Translations under genes and position numbers: made by a program | Shown here: one piece after another, positions 21,501 through 32,100 of the stretch | Position numbering within the stretch: position 1 is the first letter of the stretch | How the letters are laid out: every line of letters begins with the position of its first letter | From: Pilaira anomala | Lineage: Eukaryota; Mucoromycota; Mucoromycetes; Mucorales; Mucoraceae | Length of the DNA stretch: 43,922 nucleotides | NCBI GenBank assembly: GCA_025716855.1 | Contig: JAIXMQ010000123.1 | Coordinates: 1-43,922, forward strand | Reading direction: 5' to 3' | The notes under the pieces: generated by a model | Databases searched by the model: none | The model's input: the letters and a program-made list of their open reading frames with translations, nothing else | What the model was told of the DNA's origin: nothing

Positions 21501-22818
21501 GCCGTCCCTCAGTACTAACCAAAAACATTTTTCTTCCTTTCAGTTCTTTATTTTCTACACTAGATTCCCTATTCTGTCGATCTTATGACTTCATCAACCT
21601 CAATCCAATTACCTGTCTCTCTCTACCAGTCTCTGAAATACTACAAACTCGGTACGTTCTCCCTCGTCACCCACCCCTCCGGATCCACCTTACTTCAAAC
21701 GTCCTATTTTTAAACGTAACCTCTTTGCCACTCATCTTTTTGTACCTGACGCACACCTCTGCCGTCTCCGCTTTCGTTACTTTAACCGAACTGAAATCAA
21801 CTATCACTCCAACACTACCAAAGCCATTTTAAATGACCTACGCTCTATAACTATCCGTAATCGCACTTTTATTCATAAATATTTTTACATTGTTACTTCT
21901 AACTTCACTTCACTTCACACAGATCTCTCCCCTATAATCACCCATATTCTCCATCTTCGTTCTATTTCTTCCCTCACTTCTGACCCCAACTGTCTACCGC
22001 AATTACTAGTTCCGTCTACATTCTCTCTTCTACTCATGAATATTAAACATTCAGCCCTAACATGCCCTTGTACTCCTTCATCTATCGTTACTTCACTACC
22101 TCCAAAATTTACACCCACTATCTCTCGTATCTCATGGTCCCGTTTTTGTTCTGCTTCCATTCCTCTTACTTGTCGTACTCTCTGGTACCGTCTAATTTAT
22201 AACCGTATTCCACATTGTGGCATTCTCCATTACATTTTCCCCGATAAATTCCTCACCGACTTTTGCCCTCGCTGCTCATGTTCTGCTGACTCCCTTTCAC
22301 ATTTTTTCTACACTTGTCCTTCCATTCATACTGTATGGTCTCATTTCTTCACTTATCTCAGCTCCTCCCCTCCCGATACCCTCCCCACTTTTTTGGTCAC
22401 TCTATTTCATGACCTTCGATCATTATCTATATTTCATTCTTCTCGTCCAGACAACACTACCACCTTCACCTCACTTTCCTTCTCCCAAGTGACGATCTGC
22501 ATACTCCAGGCTATATGGTCCGCTCACTGGGCCTTTATATTCCATGACACTCCTCTCCTTGGCGACAACATTATTTCAACTGCCACCCGTTTGCTTGATA
22601 GACTTGATTCTGAACTTAATCTGTACTCGAACTTGTAATTGCTCTCCATATAATCCCCCTCCCCCCCTCCTATAACTAGTCATTCCAAAAAAAAAAGAAA
22701 AAGCCATATTCCCTTTTAGATAGATTTTATTTTTCTAAAAACCGTCCCTGCAACGTGTATAAATAAATTAACTGAAGCAATCTCCGATTGCTTCCCTACA
22801 AAAAAAACAAAAAAAAAA

Positions 22819-22830
22819 ATGCAGAAGTTA
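22819..22830 (+). repeat. Target-site duplication of LINE-1, right copy
   Basis: ATGCAGAAGTTA directly after the A-rich tail; equals 13964-13975. Confidence 0.92.
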
Positions 22831-23911
22831 TGCAAGATACAACTGACATTAATGATCTTGATTAACCTTAATTGATCCAAGATGAAAACGTATTTCCAAA
22901 GAAACCTCCATCTCTTTACAAGAATTCCAAATGCTCTTTCTACAACCTGTCGCATTGAAAATAGCCTTTTCCGGGTCAACGTTTGATTCCGATTGAGAAA
23001 AGGGTGTTATCAAATGGTAATTCAGTGGGTAGGCTGAATCTCTCAGCAAATAGGCATCTTCAAAAAAAGTATCTCTGGGGATCTTATAGCATTTTTGAAA
23101 GGTCACATACGTTGAATACATGAGCGTTATGACATCTTCTACTCTCACCAGCATACACATGACTTAACTTACAATCAGAAGTAACGACAGCTGTCAGGTT
23201 TACTGACAGATTTGACTTACGATCCCTATAGCTCTCTGAGGTGTCTTTTGGTCTGTGAATAACGACCAACTTGCCATCAACAGCCCCGATAACATTTGGA
23301 AGTCTTCTGATAACTCTGTCATCGGGGTAGGGATATTCAAATTTACTCTTTACATTTCTAAACTCATATTCAGTAGAAGGCCAAGAAACTAAATGACCTA
23401 GTTTGTAATTTACTGCCTCGAGGAATCTTTCAGTAAAGTTAAACATAGATCCTTGGGTAAATCCCAATGTTGTTTCCATCATTCTGTATCCAAAATGGCA
23501 ATTGGCAAATCTCCAGATAACAACTGCTACTTGCATGTATGTTGGCGTGCTGTTGTTTGATTCCAACATAAATGCTGGATGCTCATCTAAGATTTGTACA
23601 AGGCTATTGAATGTTGCCTTTTTCATTCTGTAATGGGCCATGTAACTTTGTGTCTTATTATCATCTTTTAAGTTATCATGGATATATGTCCAATACCCCT
23701 TATTTTTAACAAGTCTAAAATGAATTGGACTTGACTGGAGGACGTCTTCTTCAAACTCGGTAAACATTACTCTAAAAACAATGTTGATCGTATCTAACAA
23801 TAATTGACGATATTCCTCAAAAACAATCTTCAAGGCATTAAGGAATCCTGCGTTTTCATCGTCTTCCAATTGCTTAAGTAGAAGCGGCATACATTTAACA
23901 GTATGAAACAT
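22819..23911 (-). pseudogene. Harbinger-2 DDE transposase, main part, two frameshifts and a LINE insertion
   Basis: Begins MFHTVKCMPLLLKQ at 23911. The N-terminal ~190 residues include an HTH-like region (RMKKATFNSLVQILDEHPAF; MMETTLGFTQGS). The core holds the first Asp in VIGAVDGKLVVI. The frame breaks near 23100 inside the segment after LSHVYAGES; the next frame reads AYLLRDSAYPLNYHLITPF (second Asp). A second break near 22950 leads to RQVVERAFGILVKRWRF (Glu) and SCILHNFC, where the LINE-1 tail begins. The last ~60 residues lie at 13795-13975. All three catalytic acids are therefore present but in three frames. Both breaks are one-base type and may be true lesions or base-call errors. Confidence 0.85.
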
Positions 23912-24066
23912 TTTTTTTTTGAGATTTGAGTAACTCAGAATCCATAATAATATTAATTTTATTTTTAAAAAAGGAAAAAGGTACAAGATAAAGTTTTCTC
24001 CCTCAGTTTAGTATTTTAAATTTTTTTTTGCTGTCACACGGCAACAGTTTAATTGGCGCATTACAG

Positions 24067-24107
24067 CTCAGCCCAGGCCAGGGCAAAAATGCTACTTGAG
24101 AATAGCC
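24067..24107 (-). repeat. Right terminal inverted repeat of Harbinger-2
   Basis: CTCAGCCCAGGCCAGGGCA to GAGAATAGCC, inverse of 12800-12840 with two differences; TTA follows. Just inside at 24031-24050 a small hairpin (CTGTCACACGGCAACAG) is visible. Confidence 0.93.
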
Positions 24108-24814
24108 TTAATGAAATTATCAAATATATACTGACAACTGATGAGTCCCATGACAACAATTCACTTCATTATACGAATGAGCAAAGACATAAACTTTTTT
24201 TTTTCTTTTACAGATAGTATATATTTACAAAGCTCTACATAGTAAAGCGTTAATATATATGAGCAATTTTTGTCTAATACATACATACAACCATGAAGTA
24301 GGCCCATATTCAGTTTTTTTTTTATTTATTTTTTTATAGAAGAAAATAAACAAAACTGTTATAATATTATGCTAGAAAAAAAATTACTTTTTGAAATTTA
24401 TGTATGTAAAAAAAAAAGCTGTCTGATAAGTCACCAAAATTGTTTGCTGCAAACAATTAATCCTAATATTTTTTTCTTTTCCCGTCAGTTTCGGATATAT
24501 TAAAAAAAAAATCACTACCGCATGTAGTTCTCTATAAGAACCAAAATATATTGCTCATAACCAAAATGTATCACTCAAGACAGTAATGTGTCTCTCAGAA
24601 TCAAAATCAAAATTGACAGTCTTTTTTTTTTTTTTTCCTAGCTGAATTATTTATTATTTCTCTTTTTTTTTTTTCTCGCTTTTTTTTTCTCATTTTATTT
24701 TATTTTTAACCTGCTTTAAAGTTACTTTATCCTTTTTAGATACATATAAGAAAAAAAAAGATGTTTATATAATAAATGGGTAAGTAAAAAAAAAGGAATG
24801 GAGCTACATGAGGA
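24108..24814. other. Non-coding gap with short repeats before the CACTA/CMC transposase gene
   Basis: No gene. 24431-24463 (TCACCAAAATTGTTTGCTGC onward) matches the inverse of 38998-39030 with three differences. 24527-24620 has four diverged ~20-bp units of the form CTCATAACCAAAATGTATCA. Several long T/A runs follow (24619-24636, 24664-24690). A CACTACCG at 24513 could be the left end of the CACTA/CMC element, but its 3-bp flank does not match the right side. Confidence 0.55.
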
Positions 24815-27800
24815 CTAAAGATCTTTAAGCTTGCCTACCAGTTTTTTGTCAAGTTTTCTATAAAAAAGTGCGTGAGGCCAAATGACTTTATACTTGTTTC
24901 GTGTTGAAGAGTACTTTACAAGCCCAACACATTCAACAATATCAGTAACGTCACATACTGCAAACTTCTTGTAAAGATTTCCCTTTGAATTACTTGACAC
25001 GACAGGGATCCCGTAATCATCTAATTCGTGGTGCTTCATGGTCTCAATCAAAGCAAGAAAGCTGACTTGATTGTCTTGTTCGTGTTTTAAGAGACATTGT
25101 ACAGTACCAACAAACCAAGCGTTTCTATTACGACTATAATAACTAGATGTTAAAACCAGATTCCGTTTTCGTAAAAAAAAAAAAAAAAAAATACCTTCTT
25201 CCTGTATTCGCGTCAAATAGCACTATATTTCCAGCTCTTGTATCCAAGCCTTTTCTTCTACGGTCAAAAACAGATGAAAATAGTTTCGAATCTTTCCATA
25301 ATTTTGCAGCAATTCCAACTTCTAAATTATCCAGTTTTACTTCTTTCAGACCAGTTGCTCTTGCGTAAAAACTTTCCAAAGCCTTTACAACCTTTGTTTT
25401 GGGTACATCACAATGTAACAAATTGATAGATACATCAATGGACAATGAATCTTGATCAAATGGTTCCCAAAGTTGTGGGTAATGAGATATACCAGAAGGA
25501 TGACACCAAAACGAATTTGGACTGTAGGTGGGATTAGGTGTTAAGCTCTGGGTAATATTACGAACGAAGTGACTATTATATCCTGCTTGACTGGTAAGAA
25601 TATTGGATGCATTTGTGTTGATTTTGCTTTTTGATTTTATGAGATTACTATATTTTTTAATAGTTCTTTCCAAATTACGACAAGAATACGCTCTTAAAGG
25701 TCCAGCTTTGATGATAATGTGTTGTAGATGACATAAATAATGATTATTAACTGTGAACACCCTAACATTTAATCGCCCTGCGTCTATTTCGTTTCTTAAA
25801 AACATATGCCATTTTTCAAAATAACTGTTTATAAAAGTAAGTTATGTTAGAAAGTCTTTAAATACAATATAAATTAACCGTTGTTCTAAAATTTATCTTT
25901 TTACCTGTTCATCTTATTTACATCAGATTTGGAAATTTACCATTGTAAAGCAATCGAACAACCATACACTAAGTTCATTAAAGCATCTTTTGTTCTTTTA
26001 TGCTTCAAATGTTGGATTACAATAGTTGGCAAGATATATAATAGAAAATCTAACCAATCAACTGCACGATTATGACCTTTTGTACGTTGCCAGTTTCCCT
26101 CAAACGATGTTGGTATGGTCTGTCTTGAATCGTTGACGTAAGTATCAATTTTTTCAAAAAATCGGGATGACACATTTAAATCAAATGAGTAATCGGTGGA
26201 GTTTATACATTTGAAACGTAAGTTTTCGCTTGGTGAAATCAGATCATAGCAGAGTTGACTAATGTTCTTGTGCAAATGAAATTCGTCGGCAAAGAAGAAG
26301 ACTGTATTGAAAAAGGTTGGAAGAGAAGCGATCAACTGATGAGTGCCTTTCATCCCTTTTGACTATTTTTTGTATGTAAAAATGTAAGTAATAAGATCTA
26401 CTTATTATGTAACAATTATTTATACTGATACGACTAATAGTTTATAGCAGTATACAAGTGAAGATGTTATTAAGAGTTATATAACAAACAATTAATAAAG
26501 TAAAATGTGAGCACCAGACTATATAGTTGTCAACTTATTTAAAAAGACTTAGATATATTATTCGCTGAAAAAGTGGTAGATACAGCTAGACTCTAAAAAG
26601 AATTATCGACGTCGTTATAGAATAACAAGGGGATAATAATCAGTTTTTAATGGGAGCGTAGGAAATACAATAGTTTTCAATACAAATAAAAAGAATATAA
26701 TCAAATATAAGACAGGTAACGAATTATCAAAAGTGAATTCAGAAGATCAAAGCGAAGATGTAATATATACAAAATGGGTTTGACAGTTCAAAATATCAGA
26801 GATAATATAAGGATAACCTAATTACTTATTTGAAGTTTCTAGTAAAATCTAACTTAAAGTTTATTTAATTACAAAAATGAAGGGGGTATTTATAAGAAAA
26901 AGTGATTGTTGTACCACCTGAGTTTGTAAAAAAAAAGATAATAAAGAAAAAAGGTTGAGGTAACATATCCCCCCGACTGAAATAAGGTAAACCTTACCGT
27001 CAGAAAAGAATATGTATAATTATAAAGAAATAAAGGAATATATATATAAAAAAAGAACAATACGGATAAAGTGAATTCAAAGTTATGGAAAGAAGGAAGT
27101 AAATCCAGGAGATTTTGTAATAATAGGCCAATTATCTAGAACTTGAAGAGTTTCGAAGAACTTGCGGCTACGACCAATTTGATGAGAGATAATGGTTTTG
27201 ATATAAGTATTTCTGAGATGAGGATAATGAATAGAATTTATATGAGTAGAGAACTGTTGATGACTAAGATCAATACAAATGACAGCTAATTGTTGATACA
27301 TATTACGTATTTGCATTTCAATTTGGATACGTTGTTGAGTGCTTGTATGAATTTCTGCTAATTTATTTGTTAGTTTCAATTGATTGTCTTCTACGGGAAG
27401 AACCCAATTCGAAAAATCTTCGGGAAGCAGATCCAGATCTAGTATGGGGAGCTCTGACGGAGGAGATGGTAACGTGCTTTTTGTCTCGTTTCCTAGGATT
27501 TCGTCCAAGAGATTCTCGGTTGACGGACGGGGTACTTTCTTGGTAATTATTATCTGTTGAGATAATTGTTCCTTTCGTTTTTGAGACATGAGCGGCATTT
27601 TGGTCATCTTGAGTCTGTATGGATGAAGTAAATGAAAGAGCAGACAAATTATGACAGGCAACATCAGGTAATTTATATATTTTTAATTTGTTTCCATGTA
27701 CTAATTTTTCATCTCCGGTTTCAAGATTTTTAACTTTATAGGTACCTTTGTGAGCCGTTTGCGAGATGGTGTAAGGTCCTTCATACTGATCTTCTAATTT

Positions 27801-29086
27801 TCCTGACCATGAATTTTGAAGGTATGACTTGTACACCTCGACTACATCACCTAATTCAAATTGAGGTTTCAAGAGTTTACCTTTTGCCAAAATTTTACGA
27901 TCAATGGATTTACGCTGTGTTTCTTGAGATTGCTGAATATTTTGTACGGCTGAGTTGCGAATGTTTTGCAGTTGATCAATTTGATGATTCACCAAAAATT
28001 TTAAATGTTCATCTTCTATTACTTGAGGATTCGGGATATCTAAAGGACTTGCATCTACATCTGATATCCTCATTTCTTCCATTGTCTTCTGTAAGTATCT
28101 ATCAAATGGGGAATAAGCCTCTCTTCCATACGTAAGAAAAAAAGGAGTATATTTTGTTGTCTGTTGTTTCAATGTTCTATATGCATATAATACTGAAGGT
28201 AAATAAATATGCCAATCTTGACGTTCCACATCAGGACGTTTGCGAAGTACAGCACCAAGAGTTCTATTGAATCTTTCTATGAGTCCATTGGCCTCCGGGT
28301 GGTAGGTAGATGTCGTTTTATGAGTAATACCGAAAAGAACACAAGCTTTTTCAACTAGCGTACTAATAAAAGGCTTACCATTGTCGGTAATAATAATACG
28401 CGGGCATCCATGGGTTGTGATAATACGATTATATAAAAATAATACAATTTCACTAGAAGTTTGCACCCTAAGTGGTTCTGCTTCTACCCATTTAGTCAAA
28501 TAACATATAGCTGCTACGATATAACGGTGTCCACCTCTTGATGTTGAGACATGTTTTATATCGATTCCAATTTTGCTAAACGGCTCCGCTGTAACTGCGA
28601 TTGGATTTAATCTTTCTTGTATAATCGGTTTTCCTTCTTTTTGGCAATGAGTACATTTGGAGATATAATCACGAATTTGATTTCCCATTTTTGGCCAATA
28701 GTATCTTGAAGAAATTTTATTAAATGTTGTTTGATATGCAAAATGACCACCAAGAGGATGGGTATGATTAGCCCAGATAGCACCTTCTTGAGTTTCTTGG
28801 GTAAATAAGACCATTCGCGGCTGATGATGATTTGCGATTGAACCTTGACGGTGTAATATCTTATTTATGACTATATAATTTTTGCTTTGAGTTTGAATAA
28901 AGTTGATGGTGTCCTTAGATATATCTTGAGGATAATCCAGGGAGTTAAGGTAGTGTTCTAATGCTTGTAGTTTGTAATTCATTGTATTGTAAAGATGTAA
29001 GTTGACGTTTTGGTTTCGATTTTATATTTTTGGGTGTATAATTTTTATATTGTTTATTGATTTGTTTTGATAATAGATCTAGTTGT

Positions 29087-29157
<71 letters not shown>

Positions 29158-32100
29158 CCTAAAGTTACGCCATCTGGACGAGTCATGATTTACATCTAGA
29201 TAAAATTAAGCTTTTTGATTGACATCAAATTTTTGGTCACACCAAAGATAAAGTTTTACAACATTTACTCGATATTGGTTGAAAGGTAATCACGACGTTT
29301 AATAACCCAATCGACTTAAAAAGTCCGCAGATTGATTGACACGACCAGGGCGGTACTTCACCGTGTATTGATATTCACTTAGGAAGTTGATCCATCTTGC
29401 AATTATTCCAGTTGGATTCTTTGTATTCAGTAAACCTTTTATAGCTGAATGATCCGTAATAATAGTAAAGTGACGACCAAGAAGATACGGTCTACACATT
29501 TTGATTCCAAATATGCAAGCAAGACACTCTAATTTAGAAATTCCATAATTAGCTTCTTCCTTATTCACAGACCGACTAAGATACGCGATAGGATGTTCTT
29601 GTCCATTGTCATCTAATTGAGTAAGGATACATGATAATCCTTTAATACTAGCATCTGTTACTAAGATAAATTCTTTAGAAAAGTCCGGACGAGCTAACAC
29701 CGGTGCCGATATCAATGCTTGTTTCAATGTTTCAAATGCTTTAGTAGTTTCAACAGTCCAAGGCTTCTTGTTGTCTTTTTTCGTCTGTTCGTGTAATGGT
29801 CGAGCTATTGCAGCAAATCCTGGTACAAATCTTCTATAATAGGAGCATATACCAATGAAACTTCTTATATCAGTGATTGTTTTAGGTAAAGGAAGCTTTG
29901 CAATTTTTTCCAATTTGGCAGGGTCAGTCTTCAAGCCTTCTGAGGTAACGATATAACCCAAGAATTTTAGAGACACCTTGAAAAATTGACATTTACTAGG
30001 CTTGAACGTTAACTTAGCCTTTCGGCAGCATTCGAAAACTTGCTGAATGTGACTCAGATGTTCTTCATGACTGGTACTATAAATATTAAGATCGTCGATG
30101 TAACATACTAAAAACTTGTTGATCAATGGTCTAAACGCAATGTCAACTAATCGTTGAAAAGACGATGGACTATTACACAATCCCATTGGTAAAGTCACAT
30201 ATTCGAAACTCCCAAACTTCGTCGCAAATGCCGTCTTTTCTATGCTCTCCTCCTCCATTGGGATTTGGTGGAATCCGGAAGTCATATCCAAAGCACTGAA
30301 TATTTTTGATTTGCCTAACTGATCCAACAAATCGTCGACCCGAGGTAAACTGTAGGCATCGAGTTTACTAATTGCGTTTAGTTTTCTATAGTCGACTACC
30401 AAGCGATATTCTGGTGGCGGAGCAGCTTCACCAGCAGGAGGTGGTCTTGCAGCCTTTTTTACTAACATGACGGGAGCAGCCCAAGGACTAAACGATGGTC
30501 TAATTATACCGAGATCGCAGAAACGTTTGAGTTCTTTTTCCAAGTATTCACTCTCAATGGGACTAAGACGATAAGGTCTATGCCTAATTGGCATTACATC
30601 TTCCGTTATAATTTTATGCTTAATGAGATTTGTCCTTCCAATTGTGTTCTTGTCCCAGTCAAAAATATCCTGGTATTGATGTACAAGATCATAAAATTTA
30701 TTTTTTAGTGAATCCGAAATTTCGCCTACTTCAATATTAGCCTTAACACGCTCCATTGGGATATTCATTTCACGTCTGGCATTTTCATTCAAGTTTCCTT
30801 TCGTGTATTCTTGATGTTCCAACATATTAAGAACTTCATACCCGATAGCAGTATCATTATTGGGGTCAAACCAGTTAATAACACCTAAAGTAGTATTCCC
30901 TTCCAGGGTTTGAGTTTTATCAGAATTATTAATCACGGTTAATTGAAATTGGTTATCCAACGAGAAAAACTTGATATCATAATTTTCTGTAAAACGATTT
31001 AGTGATCTTTCAATTTGATCATGATGCAATTGGAAATCATAGATAAGATCAGAAGTGGTTTCCAAAGGCTTTTCAACAAAAAAGGTTCTTTGAGTCTTTG
31101 CTGGAAGTGTCATTTTATCATTCGAAGTGGTAATAATCAATTCATCATTTTTCTTTTTCAAAATTAATATATTATCGGGTACATCATTTTCTAACATATA
31201 CAAGTCATCATCCTCTTCTGTTTCACTATCTTCAAGAGACTCATCAGAAGTACCTGAATCTTCCGTACTACTTTCATCCGTTTCATCAATACTAGATTCA
31301 TCCTCGATTACTGATTATTGTGAACAACTCCACTATATAAAGGGGTGGTTATGTCTTTTTTTGTAACATAATCAATGTCTACATCTGTGGTCTTCTGCTT
31401 GTATTGGATTCTCATAATTTTCTTGGGAAAATTAATAACAGCATTAGCCCGATGCAACCAATTGGTACCGATTAATAAGGGATTAGGCATGCTTGGCAAA
31501 ACTTCAACAGTGGATGGCACAATTAATCCAGCTGCCTTAATTGGTACATCGTATATAACACCTATAGATGCTAACTTGGTACCGTTACCTAATGTAAAGA
31601 TACTCTGTGAAGGTCCATCAATCTTGTACCCTAACGAGTCACTCAAAGCTTTGGTCATACAAGTTTTTGACGCACCACAATCTATCAAAGTTTTAATTTC
31701 CAATTTATCAATTATAAATCTTGAATAAACCGCAGTAGAATCAACGTCCTCCTTTCTATTTTCACTATAATTAAGTTCTTGGATCTCTTGACGAGCAGGA
31801 TCTAGTGATGTAGCAGCATAACGACAGGCTCTCATTAACTGTCTTTTAATATTAGGATTAATAGCAATTAATTCCTTGACTTTGATATTTGCCGGTTGTT
31901 CAAGCACGTCCTCCACTACATCATAAGTAATTTTTGGCTTGACTCTTGAACTTCTTTTCTTCTTTTCAGGAACAAAAGCTTGAGTTAATATCGGAGCATT
32001 AGGGATAACAACTTCATCCATGGTAATGTCACTTCTTTCCGGTGCAAAAGATACTTGTTTTTCGACTTCGTTTACTAACTGAACAGGTCCCATAGTTTGC

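Larger units (their letters stand above)
15417..22638 (+). pseudogene. LINE-1 ORF2: APE endonuclease and reverse transcriptase, interrupted and frame-broken
   Basis: The frame opens before TIGSLNCR (to 15480), is cut by the CACTA element, and resumes at 18513 with LVKSSSTSVI. Endonuclease: LQETHA (Glu), TGDFNYN, TLDYIF and WTDHALL (Asp-His), the APE active-site set. A TGA at 19784-19786 interrupts the same frame just before the RT domain. RT: LRQGDPLSPLLFN and catalytic LTYADDTLVF. Near 21655-21690 a one-base shift moves the frame; the tail then runs to 22638 and contains the knuckle CPRCSCSADSLSHFFYTCP. So it has one insertion, one stop and one frameshift and cannot make a full protein. In life it would nick target DNA and copy the RNA there. 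Confidence 0.88.
13976..22818 (+). mobile_element. LINE-1: full-length APE-type non-LTR retrotransposon, interrupted by a CACTA element
   Basis: Begins with a C-run (CCCCCCCTTTCTCC) and ends with the A-rich tail ACAAAAAAAACAAAAAAAAA; flanked by ATGCAGAAGTTA on both sides. It carries ORF1 (nucleic-acid-binding type) and ORF2 (endonuclease, reverse transcriptase, Cys/His knuckle). Without the CACTA at 15481-18509 and one GTA copy it is about 5.8 kb, a usual full length for this class. Length and TSD show a complete insertion by target-primed reverse transcription. Several stops and shifts in both ORFs show it is now inactive. The clade (Tad-, L1- or related) cannot be settled by eye. Confidence 0.93.
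12800..24107. mobile_element. Harbinger-2: PIF/Harbinger element, 11.3 kb including nested LINE-1 and CACTA
   Basis: Ends are GGCTATTCTCAAGTAG (12800) and its inverse (to 24107): 41 bp with two mismatches. TTA flanks both sides (12797-12799 and 24108-24110), the classical PIF/Harbinger target duplication. The element's own DNA is 12800-13975 plus 22831-24107, about 2.45 kb; the rest is LINE-1, which itself carries a CACTA-type insertion. It has a Myb/SANT-like gene (plus) and a transposase gene (minus) arranged convergently, unlike the divergent pair of Harbinger-1. Both genes have frame lesions. Confidence 0.92.

Noticed and set aside
24513..24620. CACTACCG with following ~20-bp repeats as the left end of the CACTA/CMC element
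   Set aside because: Only CACTA matches the right terminus and the flanking trinucleotides differ (AAT against CCA); kept only as a candidate.
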